A stretch of DNA of 64,000 nucleotides from Dugong dugon. Its lineage: Eukaryota > Chordata > Mammalia > Sirenia > Dugongidae. Shown one piece after another: positions 1-10,722 of this stretch. Every line of letters begins with the position of its first letter. The first letter of the stretch is position 1. Location: contig CM057481.1 in assembly GCA_030035585.1 (NCBI GenBank), positions 53,949,128 through 54,013,127 of the forward strand, written 5' to 3'. Made by a program: the position numbers and the translations under genes. The notes under the pieces are model-generated. The model searched no databases. It was given only the letters and a program-made list of their open reading frames with translations, and was not told the origin of the DNA.

Positions 1-103
1 CTAAAATCATTTGATAATCTGTTGAGGTTTGGTGAATAACAATACCAACAGTAATAAGAACTGTTAACATTAACAACCAATACTTTAAGAGGTTTACTGT
101 GTC

Positions 104-310
104 CTAGGAGCCTTGGTGGCACAACAGTTAAGGACTTGGCTACTGGCCGAAAGGTAAGCTGTTCAAATCCACCCAGAGTTTCTGTGGGAGAAAAGACCTG
201 GCAATCTGCTCCTATAAAGTTTACAGCCTAGAAACCCCAATGGGGCAGTTCTACTCTGTCACATGGGGTCATCATGAGTTGGAATTGTTTTGAGAGCACG
301 TAACAACAAC
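104..310 (+). repeat. Afrotherian tRNA-derived SINE
   Basis: The head 'ggagccttggtggcacaaca' and a B-box-like 'gttcaaatccaccc' are tRNA-like. The body includes 'ggggcagttctactctgtc' and the 3' end reads 'atgagttggaattg' followed by an AAC-rich tail. This is the long SINE subtype with the 'gggagaaaagacctggcaatctgct' middle segment. Mobilisation by an RTE-type LINE is inferred from the shared 3' end. Confidence 0.85.
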
Positions 311-1775
311 ATTATGTTCCAAGTACTGTTCTAAGCACTTCAAATTCACTATCTACTGGGGGTTTAGGGACAGAAGAGAGTCGGATGCCACCCATCTCTC
401 CTCAAGCTTGCCACTGTGGTGAGGAGACACAAATAAAAGAAGATAAAGTAATTTCTATGACAAAATATTTCATAGATCTTAGAAAAGCACAACCCAGAGA
501 AAGGAAAATTTTTAGTAGCCTCTATGAAGTCACTGGCAAGCTTGAAAAAGAAGACCATACTGACAAACAGAAATATAATATCATAAAATAGACAAAGACA
601 TATCATTCCCTCTATTCTCTCCAAAATGTCAGCTTTTTGATCAATCAACAATTTAATGAAGCATTTTTTACTCTTTAAGCTTCACATATTTTGTATAACT
701 ATTCCAAACGGTCTGTGTGATGTGTTAACCATAAAACATTTACTGAATTAAGAGTAGGTTAGAAGAGTCTCAGATTAGAAGATACAGACCTTTAAGCAAG
801 GGAATTAAATACGTATCCTTAATATTTCTGATGACTTGTATAAGTCATCTTTCTTACCTAAAAATGGGATAACATATTTTAAGGACAAATTCTTTTGTGA
901 ATAATCATTTGTGGTTATACCATTTAAAACTTCAAATTATAACTAGAAACATAAAAGTTTTAAAATTTCACTGAAAGACAAATTATTTAAAATTTTTTTA
1001 TTTTACATAAATATTTAGTTGCTGGTATAAAGGCTAAAGTATCAGAAGCCAAGGGGAAGGAAGCTGTAACAGTTATAAAGGTAACAATAGGCTCAAAATA
1101 TAAAAAGGACCAATTCAGCTGGTTTAAAAAAAGAAAGGAAAGCACAATAGCACAACAGTAAGTTCACCTATTATGTAATCACAGGTTTTGTATACAAGTG
1201 CAGACAAGCAGACAGAATAAAAACCTCCTCTATGAAATCCAAAAAACTTGGCAGGTCTGGCCAGGTGGGATGTGATGCTGGTACCAACAATAAAAAGAAA
1301 CAGACTATAAGTAGGGTTTAGCCTAAGTCTGAATTTGGCTTCTCTTTGCTAAACAACTGTTTGTTGCAAACTCTGGGAAGCAAAGGGAAAATGGAAAGTA
1401 CTAGAGAATTAAGGCGTAGCGCTCAGGTAACTAAAAAAAGATGTCAGTCACAGGCTTTGCCAGGCAAGGTTTTTGCCTTCACTTGTGAGGACAACACACT
1501 TGAGACCTTTCAAGAACTTCAGAAGATGGGAATTGTGTAAACAAAGCTCTTCATCGGAAGGCAGAGTAAGAGATAAGTAAAACTGTGTCTAGCACATGAA
1601 GCTGTGGTGAATGTGCACCATCCACAGATGTGTGTTATCCTCAAAGGAGCTTGGGTTTGACTGTGGTGATGGGGACTGATGAATCTAGACTGTGGAAACA
1701 CATGGACAACTTATTTGTTTTCCTAGCACCCTTATCTTTTACCCAATTGTTTTACAATCTGTACTTACTTACTCT
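311..1775. other. AT-rich intergenic DNA, no gene supported
   Basis: Short ORFs on both strands here look random. The first 50 bases ('ccaagtactgttctaagcac') resemble the end of an ancient L2 or MIR element that the neighbouring SINE may have split. The rest shows A-rich runs and no recognisable domain, tRNA or repeat that I can name. Confidence 0.5.
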
Positions 1776-1850
1776 GTAAAACAGTTGCCATTGAGTTGAC
1801 TCCAACTCATGGTGACCCTTTGTATGTCAGAGTAGAACTGTACTTCACAA
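1776..1850 (-). repeat. SINE 3' fragment
   Basis: Reading the minus strand, this matches the SINE 3' end ('gttgactccaactcatggtg' on plus, then 'gtcagagtagaactgt'). The tRNA-like head is missing, so it is a 5'-truncated copy. It abuts an unassigned 180-bp repeat unit. Confidence 0.65.
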
Positions 1851-1865
1851 CTGAGAGGAGGCCAC

Positions 1866-2045
1866 TCTTCCTGGAGAGCAGATGGAAGTGTTGACAGACC
1901 CTCTTCATGTAGCCAAGAAAGAACTTGGTCTAAAAAAAAAATGATTGAACACAGATGCCAACTAACCTTGTTTTTCATAGAGCCAGAGTCTAGCACATGA
2001 GGCTAACAGAATTCAAAGATGCAACCTTGTTAATTGTGACCTTTT
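1866..2045 (+). repeat. Unassigned repeat unit, copy A of an inverted pair
   Basis: This segment aligns along its length with the reverse complement of 3664-3843. Shared blocks include 'ttcctggagagcagatgg', 'accttgtttttca' and a terminal 'tgtaacctttt/tgtgacctttt'. Identity looks moderate. I do not recognise the family; it could be part of an old LTR or L1 3' region. Confidence 0.55.
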
Positions 2046-2203
2046 GATGGCCCCATGTGTGGCAGAGTAGAACTGTTTTGAATGGCTGATTTTTCAGAAG
2101 TAGATTGCCAGGACTTTCTTCTGAGATACCTCTGGGTTGACTCAAACCTCTAACATTTTGGGTAGCAGCTGAGCATGTTAAACATTTGCATCATCCAGGA
2201 ACT
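2018..2203 (-). repeat. Afrotherian SINE, second subtype
   Basis: The plus strand shows 'gtggcagagtagaactg', 'ggctgatttttcagaagtag', 'gccaggactttcttctgag' and a closing 'catcatccaggaactcc', the reverse complement of a tRNA-like SINE head. This subtype carries the 'ggctgattttt' block that the first subtype lacks. Confidence 0.8.
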
Positions 2204-2264
2204 CCACTTAATACGTACGGAACTCAAAAAATAACAAGGTATTTGGGAGACATGGAGAGAAGAG

Positions 2265-2472
2265 GAGGAGCCTGGTTGTGCAGTGGTTAAGCACTCAGCT
2301 ACTAATCAAAAGGTTGGCAGTTTGAACCCACCAGCCACTCCATGGGAGAAAGATGTGGCAATCTGCTTCCGTAAAGATTTACAGCCTTGGAAACCCTATG
2401 GGGCAGTTCTACTTTGTCCTATAGGGTAGCTATGAGTCAGAATTGACTTGATAGCAATAGGTTTGATGTTTG
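2265..2472 (+). repeat. Afrotherian SINE, long subtype
   Basis: The copy runs from a 'ggagcctggttgtgcagtgg' head through 'ggcagtttgaacccaccagc' and 'ggggcagttctactttgtcc' to 'atgagtcagaattgacttga'. It is full length, with the 'gggagaaagatgtggcaatc' middle block. Confidence 0.88.
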
Positions 2473-2589
2473 GAGAGAAGAGGCAGATGAATGATGATAG
2501 CGATGCCACTGACAAAGGGCTTAACAACAGACAGAGGGTGGAACCATTAATGATGGTTTCCTAGGAACCACAGCAGATGCTGTCATTGC

Positions 2590-2991
2590 CTTGCCCATAG
2601 TACCTTGTCCATTTACCATTTGTTCATGGTGGTCTGACTTCCACCTGCTGACACCAGCATCACTTTTCCAGAGTTTGCTATTCCTGGGTATAGCAGACCA
2701 GAGTGCCAGGGAATTAAAACCCCTCAGAACAGATGTAAATCAATGACTGATAGGAACTGGTGTACAAATACCCTAGCTCCATCACCCCTTGGATGGGATA
2801 ACCATGAGACGTGTGTTTTACAACACTTTCTAGAGTTCCCTAGTAAGATTGCCCTATTACAATGTGAGAACTTACTTGATAACACTCCTTGTTGGCTGCT
2901 TTCTTTCCCTGTCTCGTCTCCCTACTCCCGTACCAGTGTTTCCTGAGGTCCCCTTCCAACAAAACTATACCTGCACTTGAACCCTTGACTT
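2590..2991 (+). repeat. Ancient LTR-like interspersed repeat, left part
   Basis: The stretch around 2740-2990 ('ggcactggtgt'-like start, 'accccttggatgggataacc', 'cctgcacttgaacccttgac') resembles a common old eutherian repeat whose end reads 'gggtctgcttctagggaacc'. That end appears at 3190-3215, after an inserted hAT element. I do not name the family. Confidence 0.5.
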
Positions 2992-3183
2992 AGAGCGGTA
3001 CTTCTCTCCCTCCAGGGCACAACTGGCAATGCCTACATTCATTTGTAATTGCCACATGTGGAGATGTATCTGGTAAGTAGAGAACAGGGATGCTGCTAAG
3101 CATCTTTTGATGCTCTGGACAGCCCCCCAGAAGAAATCACAATTGAGCCCAAAATGCCAGTATTGCTGAGGTTGAGAAACCCT
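2992..3183 (+). mobile_element. MER20-like hAT-Charlie nonautonomous DNA transposon
   Basis: Terminal blocks are 'gcggtacttctctccctcca' on the left and 'ctgaggttgagaaaccctg' on the right. Internal blocks are 'agggatgctgctaagcatc' and 'ggacagccccccagaag'. The layout and length of about 190-220 bp fit MER20. It splits an older repeat that resumes at once on the right. Confidence 0.75.
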
Positions 3184-3225
3184 GACCTCCAGTCTGCTTC
3201 TAGGGAGCCCAAACTAGGGCTGGAA
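3184..3225 (+). repeat. Ancient LTR-like repeat, right part
   Basis: 'ccagtctgcttctagggagc' followed by 'ccaaactagg' continues the repeat interrupted at 2991. This shows that the hAT element inserted into it. Confidence 0.5.
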
Positions 3226-4589
3226 TTAAAGAGAGAAAGGTAGACAGTGTTGAACTAGGAAGAAGTCCTAGAATCAGAGTTCTTATAAGTCTACAAACAT
3301 ATAAATAAACAAATAAACACAAAACTTAGTTACTTGCAGATGAAGGTTATGTGGCTAATAGGGGACCAAGCTTATTATGTCGACTTAGAGGTGTCTAGAA
3401 GGCACCTTTTCCCTTTATATTCTATGTGTCAAAAATGGGAAGAAAATCATGTGTGACAATTTTCACACACAGAACTCAGGGTTAAAGAGAGGCTTAGTTC
3501 AATGGTTGATGGTAGACAGAGGTTCTACCTGGGTGTTCCATTACTGTCACTAATATGCTAAGTGACTTGTACTCAAGCCCCAGCCTCACAGTCCTGGCAT
3601 TCAAATTCATGTATCAGCAAAAGGATCGATTATTTAACATCACTGAACTTTGGGAAGGTCCTCAAAAGGTTACATTTGCCAAGGATGCATTTGTGAATTC
3701 CCATGTGCTGGACCTCTGTCGCTTTGAAAAACAAGGTTGGTTGGCATTTGCGTTCATTCGTTTTCCTTCATTAGACTTGAGTTCCTTCTTGGCCACAGTA
3801 AGAAATGAGCCTTTCAACACCTCCATCTGCTCTCCAGGAAGAACGGTCACTCCCTCTGGGCTTGCCTTGCCAGGAAATCTCTCCTCAGTGTTACCTGTCA
3901 AGCCTCTTGTTTCTCCTGGAAGACGCCATTTTCTTCCATTATCTGGACTGTTCGAGTTCTCTACCAGTGTGAATTTAACAGGCTCTGTATGGTGTTACAA
4001 TATCTGTTCCTCACTATCTCTGTGTTGTTCATTTTCAGACAATCCAATTGCAGAGCTTGCCTTGGTGTCTTTGATAATGGGGTTGGATCCAGGGCAAAAA
4101 GCAGGGCCAGCAGTTGGTGAGAAAATATGTGAGAGTCAAGAAGACTCCGAGAAAATGTTTCTGGCTGCTTTGCTAATGCTTAGATTGATCTGACGCAGAG
4201 ATATTCTTGAAGAGTTTTAATTATTAATGTGCCTCATTCTACAGCTTCTGCGTAGGAAGTCGGTTCTTTTACAGAGTGGGATCCTCTGAAGGTTCACAGG
4301 GGTGAGATCAATAGTGGCTCGGCCTTCTGCCCCACAAAATATGTTGACTAGAAAGTTGCTGATTAAAGCTTCTATTGTGCCACCGATAATGCCAGATGCT
4401 ATTCTGGGACTGTAACAATAGCCTCTGTGCCATCTGGTCCTAGTCCAACATGAGAATAGCACAAAAGAGTACCAGAACCTGCAGTTTTATAGACAACATT
4501 TGAAAAAAAAATGTATGAGATGGAAACAGCCAAACATTTTATATTTAGCCTTGAAAACTGTAAGCAGAGACCCTTGTACTGAAAGTAAA
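3226..4589. other. Unassigned region with the longest non-repeat ORF
   Basis: A plus-strand ORF of 212 codons spans 3555-4193. It shows no domain, is rich in Ser and Leu, and partly overlaps the antisense repeat copy at 3664-3843. An opposite-strand ORF of 81 codons lies at 4217-4462. Neither has splice or codon-use support, so I read both as chance ORFs in old repeat-derived DNA. Confidence 0.4.
3664..3843 (-). repeat. Unassigned repeat unit, copy B of an inverted pair
   Basis: On the minus strand this aligns with 1866-2045 over the same 180-bp length. Flanking sequence beyond the final 'cctttt' is unrelated to the other copy. The match does not extend into any family I can name. Confidence 0.55.
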
Positions 4590-4730
4590 TTGGGCTTTCT
4601 AATGTTATCTGTGTTATGAATTATGACCCTGGAAAAGTTACTTAATTTCACTGTACCTTAGATTCCTTAACTGTAAAAGAAGAGAGTGGGGCTAGACTAG
4701 GTCCAAGTATCCTCCAGATCAAGTGTCCTA
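4590..4730 (+). repeat. MIR SINE
   Basis: The core 'tgaccctggaaaagttactt' followed by 'taccttagattccttaactg' and 'taaaagaagagagtggggct' matches MIR's 'gaccttgggcaagttactta ... cctcagtttcctcatctgt' pattern. Confidence 0.7.
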
Positions 4731-4875
4731 TGACATCTCAGCAAAGATGGGCAAATCAGGCTTCAAATCATAAATACTGATTTCATAGTATTAGTTAGCC
4801 TATCACACTTGATTGATTGCAAAAGCACTGCTGAGAGAAACAAAAACATGAAAGAGACCATTTTCCACACATTCA

Positions 4876-5136
4876 GTTGTTGTCAGCTGCCTTTGAATTG
4901 GCCCCTGCTTCATGGTGACCAGATGGGTTGTAAATCGACTGTTGTAATCCAAAGGGTTTTCATTGGCTGATTTTCAGAAGTAGAGAGCCAGGCTTTTCTT
5001 CCTAGTCTGTTTTAGTATGGAAGCTCTGCTGAAACCCGTTCAGCATCACATCAACATGCAAGCCTCCGCTGACAGATGGGTGATGACAGCGCATGAGGTT
5101 CACTGGCAGGAAATTGATCCCAGTTCTCCTGCATGA
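4876..5136 (-). repeat. tRNA-Gly-headed composite SINE, first part
   Basis: Minus-strand element with 'ggctgattttcagaagtaga', 'cttcctagtctgttttagta', 'cagcatcacatcaacatgca' and 'ggaaattgatcccagttctc'. The last block is the reverse complement of a tRNA-Gly-like B box and T arm. It is interrupted by a plus-strand SINE; the tRNA head resumes at 10,673-10,722. Confidence 0.75.
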
Positions 5137-5194
5137 GGTGCCACTGTGGTGAGTGGTTAACAGCTCAGGCTTCTAACCAAAAAGTCGGCAGTTC
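5137..5194 (+). repeat. Afrotherian SINE, 5' part (split by L1)
   Basis: The head 'gaggtgccactgtggtgagt' and 'ggttaacagctcaggcttct' are followed by 'aaaaagtcggcagttca'. The copy stops inside the B-box region and continues at about 10,553 after the L1. The last bases form the L1 target-site duplication. Confidence 0.8.
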
Positions 5195-5799
5195 ACCAGC
5201 CAAGAATTAAATATCCAGCAAAACTGTCTCTCAAATATGATGGCAAAGTTAGGGCATTTTGAGATAAACAAAAGTTTAGGGAATTTGCAAAAACCAAAAC
5301 AAAATTACAAGAAATACTAAAGGGCAACCTCGGTTAGAAAATCAATAACATCAGATAACAACCCAAGACTAGAACACAGGACAGAGCAACCAGATATCAG
5401 CTAAGATAGGGAAGTCACAAAAATACATCAAAGCTAAAACACTGAAAATAGGGAAACAGAGATATCAATATGTAAAAAATGACAACATTAAAACAAAAAA
5501 GAGGGACTTAAAAAACGTAAACAAAGATTTTTCATATGGAGGGGAAGTCAAGGTGATATAAAGAAATTAAAGACTGGTATAAACTTAGAAAAATAGGGGT
5601 AAATATTAAGGTAACCACAAAGGAAGCTAACAATCCTACAAATCAAAATAAAAAACTAGAAAAATATAAAGACTCAGCAAACACAAAATCAACAACAATG
5701 AAAAAGATGAAAAGAAAATACATAAAGAAAAACGACTCAGCACAGAAAATTAAGTGGAACAAAGAAACTGTGAACAACACACAAAAAAAGACATCAAAA

Positions 5800-8700
5800 T
5801 GACAGACTAAACTCATACGTATCAATAATTACGCTTAATGCAAATGGACTAAATGCACCAATAAAGAGACAGAGAGTGGCGCATTGGATAAAAAAACACG
5901 ATCCATCCATATACTGTCTACAAGAGACATACCTTAGACTTAAAGACACAAACAAACTAAAACTCAAAGGATGGAAAAATACATATCAAGCAAATAACAC
6001 TCAAAAAAGATCAGGAGTGGCAATATTAATCTCTGACAAAATAGACTTTAAAGTAAAATCCACCACAAAGGATAAGGAAGGACACTATGTAATGGTTAAA
6101 GGGTCAATACACCAGGAGGATATAACTATAATAAATATTTACCACCCAACGAGAAGGCTCCAAAATACATAAAAGAAACTCTAACAGCACTGAAAAGAGA
6201 GATAGACCGCTCCACAATACTAGTAGGAGACTTCGCACGCCACTTTCGGTGAACAACAGAACATCCAGAAGGAAGCTCAACAAAGACACGGAAGAGCTAA
6301 ATGCTATAATCAACCAACTTGATCTCATAGACATATACCAAACACTCCACCCAGCAGCAGCCAAGTATACTTTCTTTTCCAGCGCACAGGGAACATTCTC
6401 CGGAATAGACCACATATTAGGCCATAAAGCAAGCCTCAACAAAATCCAAAGCATCGAAATATTACAAAGCATATTTTCTTACCATAAAGCCATAAAAGCA
6501 GAAACCAACAACAGAAAAAGCAAGGAAAAAACACATGGAAACTGAACAACACCTTGCTCAACAACCACTGAGTTATAGAAGAAATTAAGGATGGAATAAA
6601 GAAATTCATAGAATCAAACAAGACTGAAAACACATCCTACTTAAAGCAGTGCTCAGAGGTCAGTTTATAGCAATAAATGCACACATCCAAAAAGAAGAAA
6701 GGGCCATAATCAAAACATTAATCCTACAACTGGAACAAGTAGAAAGAGAACAGCAGAAGAAGCCCCCAGGCACCAGAAGAAAGGAAATAATAAGAATTAG
6801 AGCAGAATTAAATGAAATAGAGAATAGAAAAACAATTGAAAGAGTTAACAAGACCAAAAGCTGGTTCTTTGAAAAGATCAACAAAATTGATAAACCATTG
6901 GCCAAATGGCAAAAGAAAAACAGGAGAGGAAGCAGATAACCCGAATAGGGAAGGAGATGGGTGAGAGCACAACAGACCCGACTGAAATGTACAGAATCAT
7001 AACAGAATACTATGAAAAATTGTACTCTAACAGATTTGAAAACCTAGAGGAAATGGACAAATTTCTAGAAACTCACTACCTACCTAAACCAACACAAACA
7101 GCGGTAGAACAACTAAATAAACCCATAACAAAAGAAGAGATTGAAAAGGTAATTAAAAAACTCCCAACAAAAAAAAAAAGCACTGGCCCGGATGGCTTCA
7201 CTGGAGAATTCTACCAAACCTTCAGAGAAGAGTTTACACCACTACTACTAACGGTATTTCAGAGCATAGAAAAGGATGGAATACTCCCAAACTCATTCTA
7301 TGAAGGCAGCATAACCCTGATACCAAAACCAGGTAAAGACACCACAAAAAAAGAAAAATTACAGAACAATATCCCTCATGAACATTGATGCAAAAATCCT
7401 CAACAAAATTTTAGCCAATAGAATTCAGCAACATATCAAAAAAGTAATTCACCTTGATCAAGTGGGATTTATACTAGGTATGCAGGGATGGTTCAACATT
7501 AGAAAAACAATCAATGTAATCTACCACATAAATAAAACAAAAGACAAGAATCACATGATCTTATCAATCGATGCAGAAAAGGCATTTGACAAAGTCCAAC
7601 ACCCATTCATGATGAAAACTCTCAACAAAATAGGAATAGAAGGGAAATTCCTCAATATAATTAAGGGTATTTATACAAAGCCAACAGCCAACATCATACT
7701 AAATGGAGAGACTTTGAAAGCATTCCCCTTGAGAATGGGAACCAGACAAGGATGTCCTCTATCCCCACTCTTATTCAACATTGTGCTAGAGGTCCTAGCC
7801 AGAGCAATTAGGCTAGAAAAAGAAATAAAGTTCCTCCAAATAGGTAGAGAAGAAGTCAAAGTATCTCTATTTGCAGATGATATGATCTTATAGACAGAAA
7901 ACCCCAAATAATCCACAAGAAAACTACTGGAACTAATGAAAGATTTCAGCAAAGTATTAGGATACAAGATAAACATAAAAAAATCAGTTGGATTCCTTTA
8001 CACCAACAAAGAGAACCTTGAAGAGGAAATCACCAAATCAATACCATTTACAATAGCCCATAAAATACTTCGGGATAAATCTAACCAGAGACATAGAAGA
8101 CCTATACAATGAAAACTACAAGACACTACTGTAAGAAACCAAAAGAGACCTGAATAAGTGGAAAAACATACCTTGCTCATGGATAGGTAGATTCAACATT
8201 GTGAAAATGTCAATTCTGCCCAAAGCAATCTACAGATACAATGGAATCCCAGTCCAAACTCCAATGGCATTTTTTAATGAGATGGAGAAACAAATCATCA
8301 ACTTCAAATGGAAAAGGAAGAGGCCCCAAATAAGTAAAGCATCACTCAAGAAGAAGAACAAAGTGGGAGGCCTCACACTACCTGATTTTAGAACCTGTTA
8401 TACTGCCACGTTAGTCAAAAGAGCCTGGTACTGGTACAACAGATACATAGACCAACAGAACAGTACTGAGAATCCAGACATAAATTCATCCACCTTTGAG
8501 CAGCTGATATTTGACAAAGGCCCAAAGTCTGTTACCTGGGGAAAAGACACTGGATATAAAACTGAAACAAGACCCATACCTCACACCATGCACAAAAACT
8601 AACTCAGAATGGATCAAAGACTTAAATATAAAATTGAAAACGATAAAGATCATAGAAGAAAAAATAGGGACAACGCTTGGAGCCCTAATACATGGCATAA

Positions 8701-9505
8701 ACACAATACGAACCATAAGGAACAATGCACAAGCACCAGAAGAGAGACTAGATAACTGGGAGCTCCTAAAAATCAAACACTTACGCTTACTGAAAGACTT
8801 CACCAAAAGAGTAAAAGACAATCTACAGACTGGGAAAAAAATTTGGGCTACGACAAATCTGATCAGCGTCTAACCTCTAAAATCTACAATATACCGCAAA
8901 ACCTCAACATCAAGAAGACAAATAACCCAACTAAAATATGGGCAAAGGATACGAATAGGCACTTCACCAAAGAAGATATTCAGGCGGCTAACTGACACAT
9001 GAAGAAATGCTCACAATCATTAGCCATTAGAGAAATGCAGATCAAAACTACAATGAGATATCTTCTCACCCCAACAAGGCTAGCATTAATCCAAAAAACA
9101 CAAAATAATAAATGCTGGAGAGGTTGTGGAGAGACTGGAACACTTATATACTGTTGGTGGGAAGGTAAAATGGTAGAACCACTTTGGAAATCGATTTGGT
9201 GCTTCCTTAAAAAGCTAGAAATAGAAGTACCATATGATCCAGCAATCCTGATCCTCGGAATATATCCTAGAGAAATAAGAGCCATCACACAAGTAGATAT
9301 ATATGCACACTCATGTTCATTGCAGCACTGTTCACTCTAGCAAAAAGATGGAAACAAGCTAGGTACCCATCAATGGACAAAAGGATAAACAAATTATGGT
9401 ATATCCACGGAATGGAATACTTCGCAACGATAGACAACAAGGATGAAGCTGTGAAACATCTTATAACATGCAGGAAACTGGGAGGTCATTATGCTGAGTG
9501 AATTT
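5800..9505 (+). pseudogene. L1 ORF2 pseudogene (endonuclease and reverse transcriptase)
   Basis: In an active L1 this protein nicks target DNA and copies L1 RNA by target-primed reverse transcription. Here the endonuclease domain is visible at 5876-6545 ('IYCLQETYL', 'SGVAILISDK'). The reverse transcriptase is visible at 6906-7893, with '[12 protein letters not shown]', 'SIDAEKAFD', '[11 protein letters not shown]' and the catalytic FADD box at 7870-7881. A TAG stop follows at 7891. The C-terminal part, including a '[16 protein letters not shown]' Cys-rich segment, lies at 8999-9340. The reading frame switches at least eight times between 5876 and 9501, so no functional product is possible. 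Total length is close to the usual 1,270 or so codons, so most damage is small indels and point stops. Confidence 0.92.
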
Positions 9506-10548
9506 AGTCAGTTACAGAAGGACAAATATTGCATAAGACCACTATCATACGAACTCCAGAAAAGCTTTAAACACAGAAGAAAACATTCTTTGATGGTTAC
9601 AAGGGTAGGAAGGGAGGGTGAGATCATTTACTAACTAGATAGTAGATAAGAATTACCTTAGGTGAAGGGAAGGACAGCACACGCTACAGGGGAAGTCAGC
9701 ACAACTGGACTAAACCAAAGCTAAGAAGTTTCCTGAATATAATCAAACACTTTGAGGGACAGAGTAGCAGGGGTAGGGGTCTGGGGACCATGCTTTCAGG
9801 GGACATCTAGGTCAATTGGCATAACAAAGCTTATTAAGAAAATATTCTGCATCCTACTTTAGTGAGTGGTGTCTGGGGTCTTAAAAGCTTGCAAGCGGCC
9901 ATCTAAGATGCATCAATTGGTCCCAACCAGAGAGAAAGGGAGAATTAAGAACACCAAAGACACAAGGAAAGTATTAGCCCAAGAGACAGAAAGGGCCACA
10001 TAAACCAGAGACTCCGTCAGCCTGAGACCAGAAGAACTAGATAGTGCCCGGCTACCACCAATGACCACCCTGAGAGGGAACACAACAGAGGAGTTCCTGA
10101 TGGAGAAGGAGAAAGGTGGGGTGCAGAACTCAAATTCTAGTAAGAATACCAGACTTAATGGTCTGACTGAGACTGGAGGAATCCCAGAAACCATGGTCCC
10201 TGGATTCTCTATCAGCCCAAAACTAAAACAATTTCTGAGGCCAACGCTTCAGATAGGGATTGTACTGGACTGTGAGAGGTGAAGTGCTACTCATGAGGAG
10301 TGTGCCTCTTAGCTCACGTAAATACAGGAGACTAAACGGGCACCTTCTGTCCGGAGGTGAGATGGGAAGGCAGAGAGGGTTAGGAGCTGGTTGAATGGAC
10401 ATGGGGAATCATGGGTGGAGAGGAGGAGTCTGCTGTCACAGTATGGGGAGAGCAATTAGAGTCACATAACAATGTATGTATAAATTTTGTATGGGAAAAA
10501 ATAAAAAATAAATTAAAAAAAAAGAAGACTTAAAAAAAATAATAAAAA
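9506..10548 (+). mobile_element. L1 3' UTR and A-rich tail
   Basis: This noncoding tail includes 'gtggtgtctggggtcttaaa' near 9866 and ends in A-rich sequence after 10,495. Related 3' UTR blocks ('ggtcttaaaagcttgcaag' and similar) recur at about 14,920 and 30,070, so three L1 copies here share one 3' UTR lineage. Confidence 0.85.
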
Positions 10549-10670
10549 CAAAGTTTGGGAGTTCAAATCCACTAGATCCTCCTTGGAAACTCCATGGGGC
10601 AGTTCTACTCTGTCCTATAGGGTCGCTATGAGTTGGAATTGACTTGATGGCAACGGGTTTGGTTTTTTTG
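10549..10670 (+). repeat. Afrotherian SINE, 3' part (after L1)
   Basis: Starting in the L1 target duplication, 'gttcaaatccactagatcct' continues the SINE begun at 5137. It includes 'ggggcagttctactctgtcc', 'atgagttggaattgacttga' and 'ggcaacgggtttggtttttt'. Confidence 0.85.
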
Positions 10671-10672
10671 GT

Positions 10673-10722
10673 TTTCTCCTGCACAAAAGGAGAGAACTTT
10701 AGCACTGAACCACTACTGCCCC
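10673..10722 (-). repeat. tRNA-Gly-like head of the split composite SINE
   Basis: On the minus strand this reads as a tRNA-Gly-like 5' half with an A-box-like 'tagtggttcagtgctaaa'. It directly continues the minus-strand SINE that stops at 5136 ('cagttctcctgca' on both sides), so the two halves are one insertion. Confidence 0.75.

Larger units (their letters stand above)
5195..10548 (+). mobile_element. L1 LINE, 5'-truncated, about 5.35 kb
   Basis: The element starts inside the region between ORF1 and ORF2 ('agaattaaatatccagcaaa'), carries a near full-length but broken ORF2 (about 5800-9505) and a 3' UTR of about 1 kb, and ends in an A-rich tail near 10,548. It inserted into a SINE: the left flank 'aaaaagtcggcagttca' and the right flank 'caaagtttgggagttca' form a diverged target duplication. 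ORF1 is absent. Confidence 0.93.

Noticed and set aside
3555-4193. 212-codon ORF on plus, the longest outside mobile elements
   Set aside because: No domain or signal, low-complexity Ser/Leu composition, and overlap with an antisense repeat unit. Most likely chance.
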